From Desulfovibrio subterraneus (GTDB lineage Bacteria; Desulfobacterota; Desulfovibrionia; Desulfovibrionales; Desulfovibrionaceae): DNA of 64,000 bases. Both the position numbers and the translations under genes were made by a program. Where the stretch lies: assembly GCF_013340285.1 (NCBI RefSeq), contig NZ_BLVO01000013.1, forward strand, positions 1,099,574 through 1,163,573. The letters run 5' to 3'. Positions 50,611-59,735 of the stretch are shown here, in pieces; positions within the stretch are counted from its first letter, which is position 1, and each line of letters begins with the position of its first letter. The notes under the pieces are model-generated. The model was not told the DNA's origin. It saw only the letters and a program-made list of their open reading frames with translations, and did no database searches.

Positions 50611-50753
50611 GGTGCTCCAACCTTGCGTGTTCACATTTATCACATCGGGCTCACTCAGCGGGAGCGAGCGCCAGCTCAACCTGCATCATCCCGATTATCA
50701 TCTCTTATAGACAGATGCCTCCCACAACGCAATGCCCATGCCGACACCCACAA

Positions 50754-50782
50754 TTGACATTTGTTCAATAATTTGATATATT
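50754..50782 (+). promoter_or_regulatory. Sigma-70 promoter for the HesB-like gene
   Basis: TTGACA, 17 bp, TATATT, about 70 bp before the start at 50855. A near-perfect consensus promoter. Confidence 0.8.
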
Positions 50783-50854
50783 TAAAAAATCAATACACTC
50801 TCTCGTCTTTTATAGACTCCATAAATGACGAGCACCATCCGAACCGGAGGTACC

Positions 50855-51181
50855 ATGGTTACTCTTGACCCCAGCGCCAAGAACGAACTTGACGCTTACT
50901 TTACCGACAAGGACAAAACCCCCATCCGCATATATCTCGCCCCCGGTGGCTGCAGTGGCCCCCGCCTGGCACTGGCCCTTGACGAGCCCGGAGATGACGA
51001 CGCGACTCTGGATGTTGGCGGTTACACCTTTACCATGAACAAAGACCTGCATGAGCAGGTTAAGGGCGTTACCATTTCGGTTTCCTGCGGCGGTTTTGCC
51101 GTGGTTCCCGAAGTACCGCTGCCCAGCATGGGCGGTGGCGGCTGCAGCGGCTGCGGATCTTCCTCATCCTGCTGCTCATAG
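50855..51181 (+). CDS. HesB/IscA-like protein, Cys form
   Basis: 108 residues from ATG 50855 (GGAGG site). It has the fold of A-type Fe-S carriers with GGCSGPRLALALDEP (Cys33) and a Cys-rich tail (GGGGCSGCGSSSSCC). The middle Cys is in ISVSCGGF. It is paralogous to the downstream selenoprotein. A-type proteins bind iron-sulfur clusters; this short, Cys-tailed form is not a canonical IscA and its role is not known. Confidence 0.82.
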   Translation: MVTLDPSAKNELDAYFTDKDKTPIRIYLAPGGCSGPRLALALDEPGDDDATLDVGGYTFTMNKDLHEQVKGVTISVSCGGFAVVPEVPLPSMGGGGCSGCGSSSSCCS

Positions 51182-51204
51182 CCTTGTCTACAAGACAAGT
51201 ACCA

Positions 51205-51229
51205 ACGGCCCTTACGGGCCGTTTTTTTA
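51205..51229 (+). terminator. Terminator after the Cys HesB-like gene
   Basis: ACGGCCC / GGGCCGT stem with TTAC loop and TTTTTTTA. It separates the two paralogs into two transcripts. Confidence 0.85.
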
Positions 51230-51392
51230 TTTCACGCCCAAAAATACCGTTTTGAATCAGGAACAATTACTTAGAATCATCGTGCCTTATCAACGCAAGG
51301 TAGTTGTGAAATCTATAACTATGCCCCGTATCCATTGACAATCTCTTGGGGTGTACGTACTTGTACCTCCTACACCCAAGCGGAGGAAAGCA

Positions 51393-51713
51393 ATGTTTAC
51401 ACTGACCGAAAGCGCCCACAAGGAACTTGCGGCGTACTTTGCGGATAAGGAAAAGTCCGGCATTCGCATCTACCTTGCCCCCGGTGGCTGAAGCGGCCCC
51501 CGACTGGCATTGGCTCTGGATGAGCCGAACGAAGAAGACACCGTATTTACCGAGAAGGAATTCACCTTCGCCATCAATAGCGCCCTGCTTGCGCAGACCG
51601 GCGCCATCAAAATCGACTTGTCCTACATGGGCTTCACTGTCGAATCCGCAAACGCCCTGTCGGGCGGCGGTTCTTCCTGCGGTGGTTGCTCCAGCGCAGG
51701 CAGCTGCAGCTAA
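51393..51713 (+). CDS. HesB/IscA-like selenoprotein (TGA-encoded Sec33)
   Basis: 106 residues from ATG 51393 (GGAGGAAAG). An in-frame TGA at 51489-51491 stands exactly where the upstream paralog has Cys33, in APGG-U-SGPRLALALDEP. Downstream translation remains in frame to a Cys-rich end (GGSSCGGCSSAGSCS). HesB-like selenoproteins are known in sulfate reducers. A stem-loop 20 nt after the TGA fits a bacterial SECIS. If TGA were a stop the product would be 32 residues. The Sec insertion machinery is not in the window. Confidence 0.82.
51492..51530 (+). promoter_or_regulatory. bSECIS element candidate
   Basis: The hairpin GGCTC-TGGAT-GAGCC (51512-51526) sits 20 nt after the TGA, with two G residues in the loop, as in bacterial SECIS elements recognised by SelB. 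Confidence 0.6.
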
Positions 51714-51738
51714 TCGCAGCTTCGACTTTTGAAATACG

Positions 51739-51770
51739 AAAGCGGCCTTTTACCAAAGGCCGCTTTTCTT
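51739..51770 (+). terminator. Terminator of the selenoprotein gene
   Basis: AAGCGGCCTTT / AAAGGCCGCTT stem followed by TTCTTCTT. Confidence 0.8.
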
Positions 51771-51792
51771 CTTATTCAAGTCCCACCATATA

Positions 51793-52539
51793 TTATCGCG
51801 GGCAATACTCATTGAGAACATCGTTAACCTTTCGTATTGTCGAAGCATCAACCGCTTTACTAAACAAAATATAACGACTGTTGCCCCCCGGCACATCACG
51901 TAACAGAGTAAACCCGAATTCGTCTTCACGCAAACCTGCCTGAGACAAGAGATAATGCACCTCTTCCGGCGCGGCCAATATATAGTCTATCCGCCCTGCT
52001 CCAAGCATTTTCGCAAGCTGCACCTGATCGCCAACCAGCACAAACCGCCTCGGAGAATATTCTTTGATACTCTCGTCAACGCTTTCTCCGTATGAAAAAC
52101 CATCAATAACACCTAGAGTAACATTCCGGTCTTTCAACAAATCACTCAGGTCTATCTCTCCGTCTTTCCCGTTCAAAACCCCTTTTCTGTGAAGTGCCAC
52201 CAGCGGTTGATCATGATACAGCAGAGAGCTGAACACGCCCCATTGCCGCCGCTCCTCGGTCATGAACCATCCTACCGAAGCTGCATTCAACTGCTCTTCC
52301 TTGAGCATTTGGACAATGCGTTTGGCAGGAAGAGAGCGGGTGCGGAACGGTACTCCGGCCTTGGCAAAAACCGCCATGGCCTGCTCGAGAAGAAAACCGG
52401 AGGGCTTACCCTCCTTGGATGTATAATAATAAGGAGGTCTCTCCATATAGAGCACGAGCAAAGGCTCTGCACTCATAGCCGGAGTATGCAGCATAAAAAG
52501 GAACATCCAGATAAAGCCCACTACACGACGAACAGACAT
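51793..52539 (-). CDS. Periplasmic solute-binding protein family 3
   Basis: 248 residues with a signal peptide (residues 1-22, ending MSA). The mature protein starts EPLLVLYMERPPYYYTSKEGKPSGFLLEQA and has the SBP_bac_3 two-lobe pattern (GVIDGFSYGE, RIDYILAAPEEVHYLL). It probably binds an amino acid or similar solute, but no permease or ATPase is adjacent, so it may be a sensor-type binding protein. Confidence 0.82.
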   Translation of the reverse strand: MSVRRVVGFIWMFLFMLHTPAMSAEPLLVLYMERPPYYYTSKEGKPSGFLLEQAMAVFAKAGVPFRTRSLPAKRIVQMLKEEQLNAASVGWFMTEERRQWGVFSSLLYHDQPLVALHRKGVLNGKDGEIDLSDLLKDRNVTLGVIDGFSYGESVDESIKEYSPRRFVLVGDQVQLAKMLGAGRIDYILAAPEEVHYLLSQAGLREDEFGFTLLRDVPGGNSRYILFSKAVDASTIRKVNDVLNEYCPR

Positions 52540-52644
52540 CCCCTTTACCTCCCTGATCGAGCTGTTCGTTTAGATACAGCAAAATTTATGATTCTTCACC
52601 TACAGAATCAAAGCACCACCCGCAAAATCTCTATGAGATACCGC

Positions 52645-52678
52645 AAAAAAAGAACCCCGTACCAAGGCACGGGGTTCA
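52645..52678 (-). terminator. Terminator downstream of the membrane protein gene
   Basis: Minus strand: GAACCCCGT / ACGGGGTTC stem followed by TTTTTTT. Confidence 0.85.
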
Positions 52679-52699
52679 TTCAATCAGAAAAAAATATCG

Positions 52700-53524
52700 C
52701 TACTCGTCAACATTTGAAGGGCCGGCAGGCAAACTGCGCGGCATCTGGTTCCCACCGGAAGAAGAACCTACGGGAAGTGCCTCAATGGTCTTGCCTGTTG
52801 ATTCGCCTCCGGCAGTCAGCATCCGCCCGTCAGCAGTGATGGCCGTTTTGCCGTCAATAATGGCAATGCCGGTGCGTTCAAGCACCTCACGGCGGAATGC
52901 GTATTCTTCCGTCATCTTTCGTGTGCGGTACATGAGCCAAAGCTTTGCGATGTAGCTGATGAGCCACGCGGCAAAAAGGCCAATACCAACCCATAAGGCA
53001 AGCTCTGCAGCCGTTTCGCCCAGCTTGAGCAGAAAGTTCATCACCACATCCATGTTGTAGAGCACAAGCCCCACAAGCAGCAGACCGGCGAGCATGATAA
53101 TGGTGGGCATACCCTGCACAAGGCCCACCCAGCGCTTCATCTTTTCAGGCATCAGCTCGTGAGCAGTCTGCGAAAATTCCGGATCACCCTGAATGATGCG
53201 CGAGAATCCCATGCCGATTATCTGTATGATGAACATTACCCCGACAGGTGCCAGAAACACGGATACAAGGTACGCCTTCCAGGGGAAGGTATATTCCATG
53301 GCTCCGTCAGGCAGAGTCTGCATATTGGTGACACCGTGCAGAATGGCCACCACCGTAACCACAAACTCCACAATGATGACACCCAGAGCAATGTAAGCAA
53401 GCAGGGATTTACGCTCTTTTTCATTGAGCATGGCCCCCAGTCCGCCGGGGCCGGTCCCCTTGGAAGCGGCCTTGGCAGAGCCTGCCTCTTCACGGGGTTC
53501 CTGCTGCATATCCTTTTCGCTCAT
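52700..53524 (-). CDS. Membrane protein of unknown function
   Basis: 274 residues from ATG 53524. After a Gly/Ala/Lys-rich polar N-terminus there are four membrane helices (residues 40-65, 85-105, 135-158, 168-190), then a basic stretch and a soluble C-terminal domain ending in a Gly/Ser-rich tail. It resembles a Desulfovibrio-type conserved membrane protein without a name. No family recognised. Confidence 0.6.
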   Translation of the reverse strand: MSEKDMQQEPREEAGSAKAASKGTGPGGLGAMLNEKERKSLLAYIALGVIIVEFVVTVVAILHGVTNMQTLPDGAMEYTFPWKAYLVSVFLAPVGVMFIIQIIGMGFSRIIQGDPEFSQTAHELMPEKMKRWVGLVQGMPTIIMLAGLLLVGLVLYNMDVVMNFLLKLGETAAELALWVGIGLFAAWLISYIAKLWLMYRTRKMTEEYAFRREVLERTGIAIIDGKTAITADGRMLTAGGESTGKTIEALPVGSSSGGNQMPRSLPAGPSNVDE

Positions 53525-53723
53525 TCTCACAATTCCTTATGTGGCGGGCACTGCACGCCAGTTTCATAAAACGGTAAATGCCTTGCTACAGGACGCAAGG
53601 ATAATTTGCAAGCAGATGAAAATGTGTATTTTTTCACACAATTCAACAGAAAACAGCCTGAACACCAACAGCATGTTGCGATGATTATCCAAGCTGCAGC
53701 CATGCTTTTAAAAAACTACTGAA

Positions 53724-53993
53724 TCACTCCCCGGCAAGGGGCAGAACTGTCAGCACATTCCGACGGGCCTCTTCAGGCATTTCCGACCAGTCCACAGGAG
53801 CAAAGCGAGGTTCATCGGCCCTTCCGGTGCGGGAGACCGAACCGAAAAATTCATCATACGGGCGTGTAAACAAAGCATATTCAGAGGCATACAGAGTGCG
53901 GTACACCACCACGAGCCCTTCGGTCGCGGTATCCAGCGCTGTGCCTATTACCTGATAATACTTCCCCTTGAAATGTCGATAGTAGCTGCTCAT
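53724..53993 (-). CDS. DUF1653 protein
   Basis: 89 residues from ATG 53993 (GGAGG site). It matches DUF1653: YYRHFKGKYYQVIGTALDT at the start, VVVYRTLYASEYALFTRPYDEFF in the middle, and RFAPV before the end. DUF1653 proteins are small, beta-rich, widespread in bacteria and of unknown function. Confidence 0.85.
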   Translation of the reverse strand: MSSYYRHFKGKYYQVIGTALDTATEGLVVVYRTLYASEYALFTRPYDEFFGSVSRTGRADEPRFAPVDWSEMPEEARRNVLTVLPLAGE

Positions 53994-54088
53994 GTTTTCC
54001 TCCGGCAAAGTGATAAGACGGGTGCCGTCCGGCTCATATCCGTTCAGAGAGCAGGAAGCAATACCACACGCGCTCTGGCAACCCCTTG

Positions 54089-54120
54089 AAAAAAAGCGCC
54101 GGAAGAAATCTTCCGGCGCT
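54089..54120 (-). terminator. Terminator of the lut operon
   Basis: Minus strand: AGCGCCGGAAG / CTTCCGGCGCT stem with ATTT loop, followed by TTTTTTT. Confidence 0.88.
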
Positions 54121-54153
54121 CTGATTTGCGAGTCGGCGAACCGACGGCTGCGT

Positions 54154-54819
54154 TTAGTCTACAACGAACACGATCAGGTCCGTGGGACCGTGCACGCCGA
54201 ACTGCAGAATCAGTTCGATATCTGCAGTCTTGGAAGGACCGGAGATGAGCAGCGCGTTGGTGGGAGCCTTAGCGTTCCAGTCCAGAGCTTCAATGGCTTC
54301 AGCAAAGGAAGTCCAGATCTTGTCGGCCTTGACCACGGCAAAGTGTACCGGAGGAACAAGGGACAGAAGACGGGGTTCCTGAGGAGAAGGCCACAGAATC
54401 ATGGCTGCGGATTCTGCGATACCGCCCATGGTGGTGGTGATGCCGGCAGAAGCTTCGAAAAGCTCATCGCGGAATTCTTCCACATCGGCAGTCCACGGAA
54501 CGAGCGGAGCGATATCCTTCTTGCCCTTCCATGCGGATTCAAGCTTCTTGGAGATATCGGTATCCTGACCATATACGAGGTTCTTGAGACCACGTTCGGC
54601 CATGATTTCCTGAAGCTTGCCGATCCATTCGTCGCCCTTGACCTGATGCACTTCCGTGCGCATGGCGCTCATCAGTTCCACAAAGCGTGCAACGCGTGCG
54701 GCCTTGTCTTCGATGGGAGCGGGAACCCACTTCTCGGCAGCGGGAACATAGGAAGCACCGGAGATGCTGGCACTGTGGAGACGGGCGAATATATTTTCGC
54801 GGGCGCTAGTATTACTCAT
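54154..54819 (-). CDS. lutC: Lactate utilization protein LutC
   Basis: 221 residues of the LUD domain family (SARENIFARLHSA ... MGGIAESAAMILWPSPQEPRLLSLVPPVHFAV ... LISGPSKTADIELILQFGVHGP). It is the third subunit of the LutABC L-lactate oxidation complex. It overlaps lutB by eight bases. Confidence 0.9.
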   Translation of the reverse strand: MSNTSARENIFARLHSASISGASYVPAAEKWVPAPIEDKAARVARFVELMSAMRTEVHQVKGDEWIGKLQEIMAERGLKNLVYGQDTDISKKLESAWKGKKDIAPLVPWTADVEEFRDELFEASAGITTTMGGIAESAAMILWPSPQEPRLLSLVPPVHFAVVKADKIWTSFAEAIEALDWNAKAPTNALLISGPSKTADIELILQFGVHGPTDLIVFVVD

Positions 54820-56242
54820 TACGGATACCCTCTTTCTTCGCCAGATCCTTCAGGCTCTGACGGGCGAACTTGGGAGAGGTGCGGACACTGGTCCACGCCT
54901 TCAACGGACCAACCTTGGGAAGCATGTTGCCGAACCACTGCACGCCCATGAGCATGAGCTTGTTGCAGGTAGAGTTCACCTGAGTGAGCTTCCAGCCCTT
55001 CCAGACCATGGTTTCCACAAGGCTTTTCTTGTAACCGTGGCCCTTCACAACGCCGTCGCCGTCCATGTCGTAGCTTTCGTCACGCAGGCGGCGGATAAGG
55101 TTGGGGATCGGAATCATGACCGGACATACTTCTTCACAGGCATTACACAGCGAAGAGGCTGTGGGCAGGCTGCCCTTCTTGTCCAGACCTTCCACCTGCG
55201 GCATCAGGATTTCACCGATGGGGCCGGGGTAGGTGGAACCGTATGCATGGCCGCCGATGCGGGTATATACGGGGCAGTGGTTCAGACAGGTACCGCAGCG
55301 GATACACTGCAGGGTCTGGCGCAGCTGCTTGTCGGCAAGGATCTTGGAGCGGCCGTTGTCCAGAATGATGAGGTGGACTTCCTTGGGGCCGTCCTTTTCG
55401 CCGGGCTTGCGGGGTCCCTTGATCATGTTGAAATAGGTGGTGATACGCTGGCCGGTGGCAGAACCACACAGCAGGCGATACAGCGGAGGAATGTCTTCCA
55501 GCTTTTCAACCACCTTCTCAAGGCCCATCAGGGCAACATGCACGGGCGGAACAGCAGTACACATACGACCGTTGCCTTCGTTTTCCACCAGGCACAGGGT
55601 GCCGGATTCGGCAATGGCGAAGTTCACGCCGGAAAGGCCGATGTCTGCGGTGCGGTAATGTTCGCGCAGCTGACGGCGGGCAATAACGAGAAGTTCGGAA
55701 GTGTCTTCGGTGTAGGAAACACCGGGGATGTTATCGGCAAAGATCTGGGCGATCTGCTTGCGGTTCTTGTGCACCGCGGGAACAATGATGTGCGACGGAG
55801 GCTCATTGTTCAGCTGAATGATGTATTCGCCAAGGTCAGTTTCCAGAGGCAGCTTGCCCTTGTCTTCGAGGAACTTGTTCAGGTGCATTTCCTCGGACAC
55901 CATGGACTTGCCCTTCACCATCTTGTGGGCGCTGTGCTTTTCCATGAGGTCGAGCACAATATTGTTGGCTTCGTCCACGGTTTCAGCCCAGTGAACGATG
56001 ATGCCGTTTTCCTTGCACTTGGCTTCGAGCTGTTCGAGCAGCTGGGGCAGCTTGGTCAGCACGTTACGCTTAAGACCGTTGCCTACCTTGCGCAGATGTG
56101 CAGTTTCAACGGGGTCAGAGAACACTGCAAGGCGCTTGCCGCGCAGGGCATCGGTGGCAAACTTGAAGTTGGCGCGCAGCTGCTTGTCGGCAAGGGCTGC
56201 ATTAATGCTCTGCTTGAAATTGAATTTTGCGTTGCTAGCCAT
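54812..56242 (-). CDS. lutB: Lactate utilization iron-sulfur protein LutB
   Basis: 476 residues from ATG 56242, which overlaps the lutA stop. The N-terminal LUD domain carries GVNFAIAESGTLCLVENEGN; the C-terminal ferredoxin part has CIRCGTCLNHCPVY and CNACEEVCPVMIP, two 4Fe-4S sites. LutABC oxidises L-lactate to pyruvate in Bacillus and related SRB complexes. Confidence 0.93.
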   Translation of the reverse strand: MASNAKFNFKQSINAALADKQLRANFKFATDALRGKRLAVFSDPVETAHLRKVGNGLKRNVLTKLPQLLEQLEAKCKENGIIVHWAETVDEANNIVLDLMEKHSAHKMVKGKSMVSEEMHLNKFLEDKGKLPLETDLGEYIIQLNNEPPSHIIVPAVHKNRKQIAQIFADNIPGVSYTEDTSELLVIARRQLREHYRTADIGLSGVNFAIAESGTLCLVENEGNGRMCTAVPPVHVALMGLEKVVEKLEDIPPLYRLLCGSATGQRITTYFNMIKGPRKPGEKDGPKEVHLIILDNGRSKILADKQLRQTLQCIRCGTCLNHCPVYTRIGGHAYGSTYPGPIGEILMPQVEGLDKKGSLPTASSLCNACEEVCPVMIPIPNLIRRLRDESYDMDGDGVVKGHGYKKSLVETMVWKGWKLTQVNSTCNKLMLMGVQWFGNMLPKVGPLKAWTSVRTSPKFARQSLKDLAKKEGIRNE

Positions 56243-56987
56243 TGATGCGCTCCAGAATGAATTCAGCAATGTGCTGGCCTTCGATGGCTACTTTCTCTTT
56301 TCCCATGTGGCCGGTGATGTTCATCATGCAACCGCAGTCGCCGGTGAGGAACTTGCGGGTGCCGGTGTTCTTGATATCTTCGACCTTATCATGAACCATT
56401 GCCGCAGAGATCTCAGGCTGCTTGATGGAGAAGGTGCCGCCGAAACCGCAGCACTCGTGCTCGCGCTCGATCTCAACCAGCTCAACGTTCTTGAGCTGAC
56501 GGATAAGGGCCTTGGAATCATCCGTGCAGCCCATTTCGCGACGGGCATGACAGGAAGAATGCCAGGTCAGCTTAACAGGATTACCCTTATCGGTGTACTG
56601 CACGTTGAGAACAGTGTTGAGGAAAGAAGTGAGTTCGTGCACGCGGTCACAGAACTTCTTCACTTCGTAGTATTCCGGATCATCCTTGAACAACTCGAGA
56701 TAGTGATACTTCATCATGCCGGCACAGGACCCGGAAGGCACGATGATAGGATAGTTGTTGCCGGAGAAAATCTGTACCTGCTTCCATGCAACATCCTTTG
56801 CTTCCTGACGGAAACCGGAGTTGTAGGCAGGCTGGCCGCAGCAGCCTTGTTCCTGCGGGAAAATAACTTCCACGCCTTCACGCTGCAGCAGTTTGATACC
56901 GGCCATACCTGCTTTGGGATAGGCCATATCCACCAGACAGGTGCCAAAATAGTAGACTGTTTTCACTTTTGCTGGATTATTACCCAT
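56235..56987 (-). CDS. lutA: Lactate utilization protein LutA
   Basis: 250 residues from ATG 56987 (AGAGGAATA site). Two CCG domains are clear: EQGCCGQPAYNSG, WHSSCHARREMG, and ECCGFGGTFSIKQPE followed by DCGCMMN. An upstream in-frame extension to 57278 passes through the operator region and is not used. First gene of the operon. Confidence 0.93.
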   Translation of the reverse strand: MGNNPAKVKTVYYFGTCLVDMAYPKAGMAGIKLLQREGVEVIFPQEQGCCGQPAYNSGFRQEAKDVAWKQVQIFSGNNYPIIVPSGSCAGMMKYHYLELFKDDPEYYEVKKFCDRVHELTSFLNTVLNVQYTDKGNPVKLTWHSSCHARREMGCTDDSKALIRQLKNVELVEIEREHECCGFGGTFSIKQPEISAAMVHDKVEDIKNTGTRKFLTGDCGCMMNITGHMGKEKVAIEGQHIAEFILERING

Positions 56988-57145
56988 TATTCCTCTCGCT
57001 TCGTTAATCAGGCCCGAAACCGTAGAATACGGCACCGGACCCTGCTGATATGTCCCTTGAGCCATCGGGCAAACCCCAAGCCGGATGAGGGACATGTGAC
57101 GGACTTGAACCATACCATAAAAACCCGAAGATCGTCGACATATCG

Positions 57146-57160
57146 ATTGGTTGAACCAAT
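57146..57160. promoter_or_regulatory. LutR/LldR-type operator, lut-proximal
   Basis: ATTGGTTGAACCAAT is a perfect palindrome of the GntR/FadR form TGGT-N3-ACCA, about 160 bp upstream of lutA. A further dyad GGTTG-N10-CAACC lies at 57171-57190. Confidence 0.6.
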
Positions 57161-57336
57161 GATAAATCATGGTTGTTTTATCAATCAACCCCTTGAAGAC
57201 ACAGGAACAAGAGCGTACAAGCCTTTCGTCTTCACAAATCACTTTTTTTTCACAACCCGCCGGAACCCGGATCTTCAAAGATTCGAAAACGTGTAACTAT
57301 CTGAAATAACAAGAAGCAGAAAAAACCATCCACCAG

Positions 57337-57347
57337 TGGTTTGACCA
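57337..57347. promoter_or_regulatory. LutR/LldR-type operator, lut-distal
   Basis: TGGTTTGACCA again fits TGGT-N3-ACCA. It lies 187 bp from the proximal site and about 90 bp before the MarC gene, so it might serve either direction. Confidence 0.5.
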
Positions 57348-57434
57348 ATTACATTTTGTGTTCCTTTCGCCTTCCCATTGGGATATAGAATGGAATTACC
57401 CTACTTGCCGCAACTCACAAACAAGGAAACCATC

Positions 57435-58034
57435 ATGGAACACATCACGCTGTTCATTTCCACATATATCAAGATGTTCTTCGTGCTTGCCCCGTTTTTT
57501 GTCATGACCATGTTTCTGGCCCTGACAAAGGACATGCCGGCACAGCGACAGAAGAAAATCGCGCTACGTGTCACCCTTGCAGTTGTCATCATCTGCATCA
57601 CCCTGTTCTTCTTCGGTGACACAATCTTTGCCATCTTCGGCATTACGCTGGATTCCTTCCGCATCGGTGCAGGCGCTCTGCTCTTTCTTTCCGCTGTTGA
57701 GCTTGTGCGCGGCACCAAGACAGCCGTGAAGCCGGATCTGGAAGGCGACATAAGCGTTGTTCCGCTTGCCATTCCCATTACGGTTGGCCCCGCCACCACC
57801 GGTGCCCTGCTCATTCTTGGTGCACAGATGAAGGGGGTTACCGCCTTAGCTGTAGGCACCGCCGCTCTGGTTGCCGCCATCCTTTCTCTGGGCACCCTGC
57901 TCTACCTTGCCCCCAAGGTGGAGAAGATCATCGGCGGCATCGGCCTTTCCATCATGACCAAGATCACCGGTCTGGTACTGGCAGCTCTTTCCGCGCAGAT
58001 CATATTCACCGGCGTAAAGAACTTTCTTTCTTAG
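57435..58034 (+). CDS. MarC family membrane protein
   Basis: 199 residues from ATG 57435 (AAGGAAACC). Six membrane helices with the UPF0056 pattern: IKMFFVLAPFFVMTMFLALTKD, ITLDSFRIGAGALLFLSAVEL, VVPLAIPITVGPATTGALLI, GIGLSIMTKITGLVLAALSAQII. MarC proteins are integral membrane proteins of unsettled function. It is divergent from lutA. Confidence 0.9.
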   Translation: MEHITLFISTYIKMFFVLAPFFVMTMFLALTKDMPAQRQKKIALRVTLAVVIICITLFFFGDTIFAIFGITLDSFRIGAGALLFLSAVELVRGTKTAVKPDLEGDISVVPLAIPITVGPATTGALLILGAQMKGVTALAVGTAALVAAILSLGTLLYLAPKVEKIIGGIGLSIMTKITGLVLAALSAQIIFTGVKNFLS

Positions 58035-58057
58035 CTTCTCCCACAAAGAACTTTGCG

Positions 58058-58095
58058 GCCCGGATGGTAGAAGTACCTTCCGGGCTTTTCTTTTT
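58058..58095 (+). terminator. Terminator of the MarC gene
   Basis: GCCCGGA / TCCGGGC stem with a 14-base loop, then TTTTCTTTTT. The following 210 bases (to 58307) show no gene that I can support. Confidence 0.7.
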
Positions 58096-58307
58096 CCGAT
58101 CCGCTCTATCCATACTCCGCCATGAACTTCTCTTTGTAGCCCACCTCGTCCCCCGAAGCTTTCCACACCGTCTCTGGCGACCGCTTAAAAGACCGATGGC
58201 GGACTTGCTTCCGCGCTCCCCTGGACACCCTTGAGCACCGCATTTGAGCTATTACACGTTCCTTCCGGCAGCGGGACCCATCCCCCCTGCCCGTCCCGCA
58301 GAATAAT

Positions 58308-58339
58308 AAAAAAGGCCGGAGCGTTACACTCCGGCCTTT
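58308..58339 (-). terminator. Terminator of the exported protein gene
   Basis: Minus strand: AAAGGCCGGAG / CTCCGGCCTTT stem followed by TTTATT. Confidence 0.85.
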
Positions 58340-58361
58340 CAGAATTCTTATGCAGTGCGGC

Positions 58362-59531
58362 TTAGCCGCTTACATGAACAATACCCAGACGGCTCTTGAT
58401 GAACTGCTTCATCAGGTCGTTGATCAGCTCATCTTTATTAAGGTGATCGGCATAGCCCGCATCCTTGATAAGCTTCTGGAACTCGCTGCGGGAAAGTACG
58501 TCGTCCTTGGCAGCCACGAGCTCAACCTTGCGACAGAAGGGCTGCAGAGAAGCCACGAGTTCAGCTTCGGGAGCAGACTCGAAATGCCGCATCTGCTGTG
58601 CAATGTCCTCTGCCGGAGGCAGGTTGGAATCCTCGATGATACGGCGGAAGCCGTCGAGGAAACGCCGCGTACCGGAAATGATGTGGCTGCGCTTTACCAC
58701 GTTGAGATTCGCCCAGCCCGCCTTCAACCATTTGAACACGGTATACTGGGTGGTCCTGCTGCCGGGGCCCTTATCAAAGAATACGGTCACAGTGGAGGAA
58801 TCGTACATATACGTGTCCATCCAGCCTATACCACGGGCTGTGGCACCGTCTTCGTTGGTATAGACATAGTCCCAGTTGGTATCCTTGCCGACAATCGCTC
58901 CCTTCTTGCCGACGGAGGAAGTATCCTGCTGACGGGAGACGGAAACGAACATCCGGTGTCCTTTGTAGGGCATCACGATGAGCAGTCTGTCAAGGTTATA
59001 GCCGTAGTAGGAGCCGCTGAACTCGTCAGGAGTGATTTCCTCGTATTCAACGCCGCGCATAACCACAGGTTCTTCCAGCCCGCCGAGCACTTCCCACAAC
59101 TTTGCCCCCTTGGTGAGGATATCGCTGCCCGCGAGCCAGTGGCCTCTGCGGATGGAGTTGGGAAAGAGTACCGACGGCGGAATGGCCGGATCGTAGCAAT
59201 AGCGGACCAGCTTCTCCATGGGAACCTGAATCTCTTCACGCATGAAGATGCCGTATCCCTGCTCGCGCTTGCGGGGCATTTCCTTCTGTGCATCGGGAGT
59301 GTTTGATGCCAGAGCGAAGTCCAGAACAGGGGCAAAGTCGGCTGCATCCACTGCGCCGTTTTTGTCCCTCACGGCCTTGATGAGAGTATCAAGGCCCGCC
59401 TCCACGTCCTTTGCCATGCCGGTTTCTACAGAATCAGCAGCACGGGAATCGTGCAGGGCAACTCCGCAAACCAGAAACGCCATAACAGCAAAACAGACTA
59501 TTGATCGGGTAATAATGGAATTTCGAATCAA
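58362..59531 (-). CDS. Exported protein of unknown function
   Basis: 389 residues with a signal peptide (residues 1-31, ending DSRAA). The mature protein has no metal or nucleotide motif; it contains GSYYGYNLDRLLIVMPYKGH and NWDYVYTNEDGATARGIGW. Its size and lack of neighbours with known roles leave the function unassigned. It looks like a conserved periplasmic protein of Desulfovibrio. Confidence 0.65.
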   Translation of the reverse strand: MIRNSIITRSIVCFAVMAFLVCGVALHDSRAADSVETGMAKDVEAGLDTLIKAVRDKNGAVDAADFAPVLDFALASNTPDAQKEMPRKREQGYGIFMREEIQVPMEKLVRYCYDPAIPPSVLFPNSIRRGHWLAGSDILTKGAKLWEVLGGLEEPVVMRGVEYEEITPDEFSGSYYGYNLDRLLIVMPYKGHRMFVSVSRQQDTSSVGKKGAIVGKDTNWDYVYTNEDGATARGIGWMDTYMYDSSTVTVFFDKGPGSRTTQYTVFKWLKAGWANLNVVKRSHIISGTRRFLDGFRRIIEDSNLPPAEDIAQQMRHFESAPEAELVASLQPFCRKVELVAAKDDVLSRSEFQKLIKDAGYADHLNKDELINDLMKQFIKSRLGIVHVSG

Positions 59532-59735
59532 GGATGTTCTCCGGAAAGGTCAGAAAAAAGAAGCTGGATGCTCCTTGTGAGCAAAACAGTAATGCGTTAC
59601 CTTTAATGCGTCAAGGAACGACAAGGCCGGAAAAAGGGGCTTTTCCGCCCCGGGCAGATGATTCCGAACACGGATGGTGAGGGATGCTGCGGAGATGTCA
59701 TGTAAGGACAATTCCATTGCATGGGGGAAAACACC

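Noticed and set aside
51489-51491. TGA as a nonsense mutation making the HesB-like gene a pseudogene
   Set aside because: The position equals the functional Cys of the paralog and a SECIS-like hairpin follows, so selenocysteine is the better explanation.
54764-57296. Long plus-strand open frames opposite lutABC
   Set aside because: They mirror the codon bias of lutB and lutA on the other strand; the lut genes have diagnostic Fe-S and CCG motifs.
58096-58307. Short minus-strand coding remnant (TVWKASGDEV...)
   Set aside because: About 25 codons end in a stop, but there is no start and no recognisable family.
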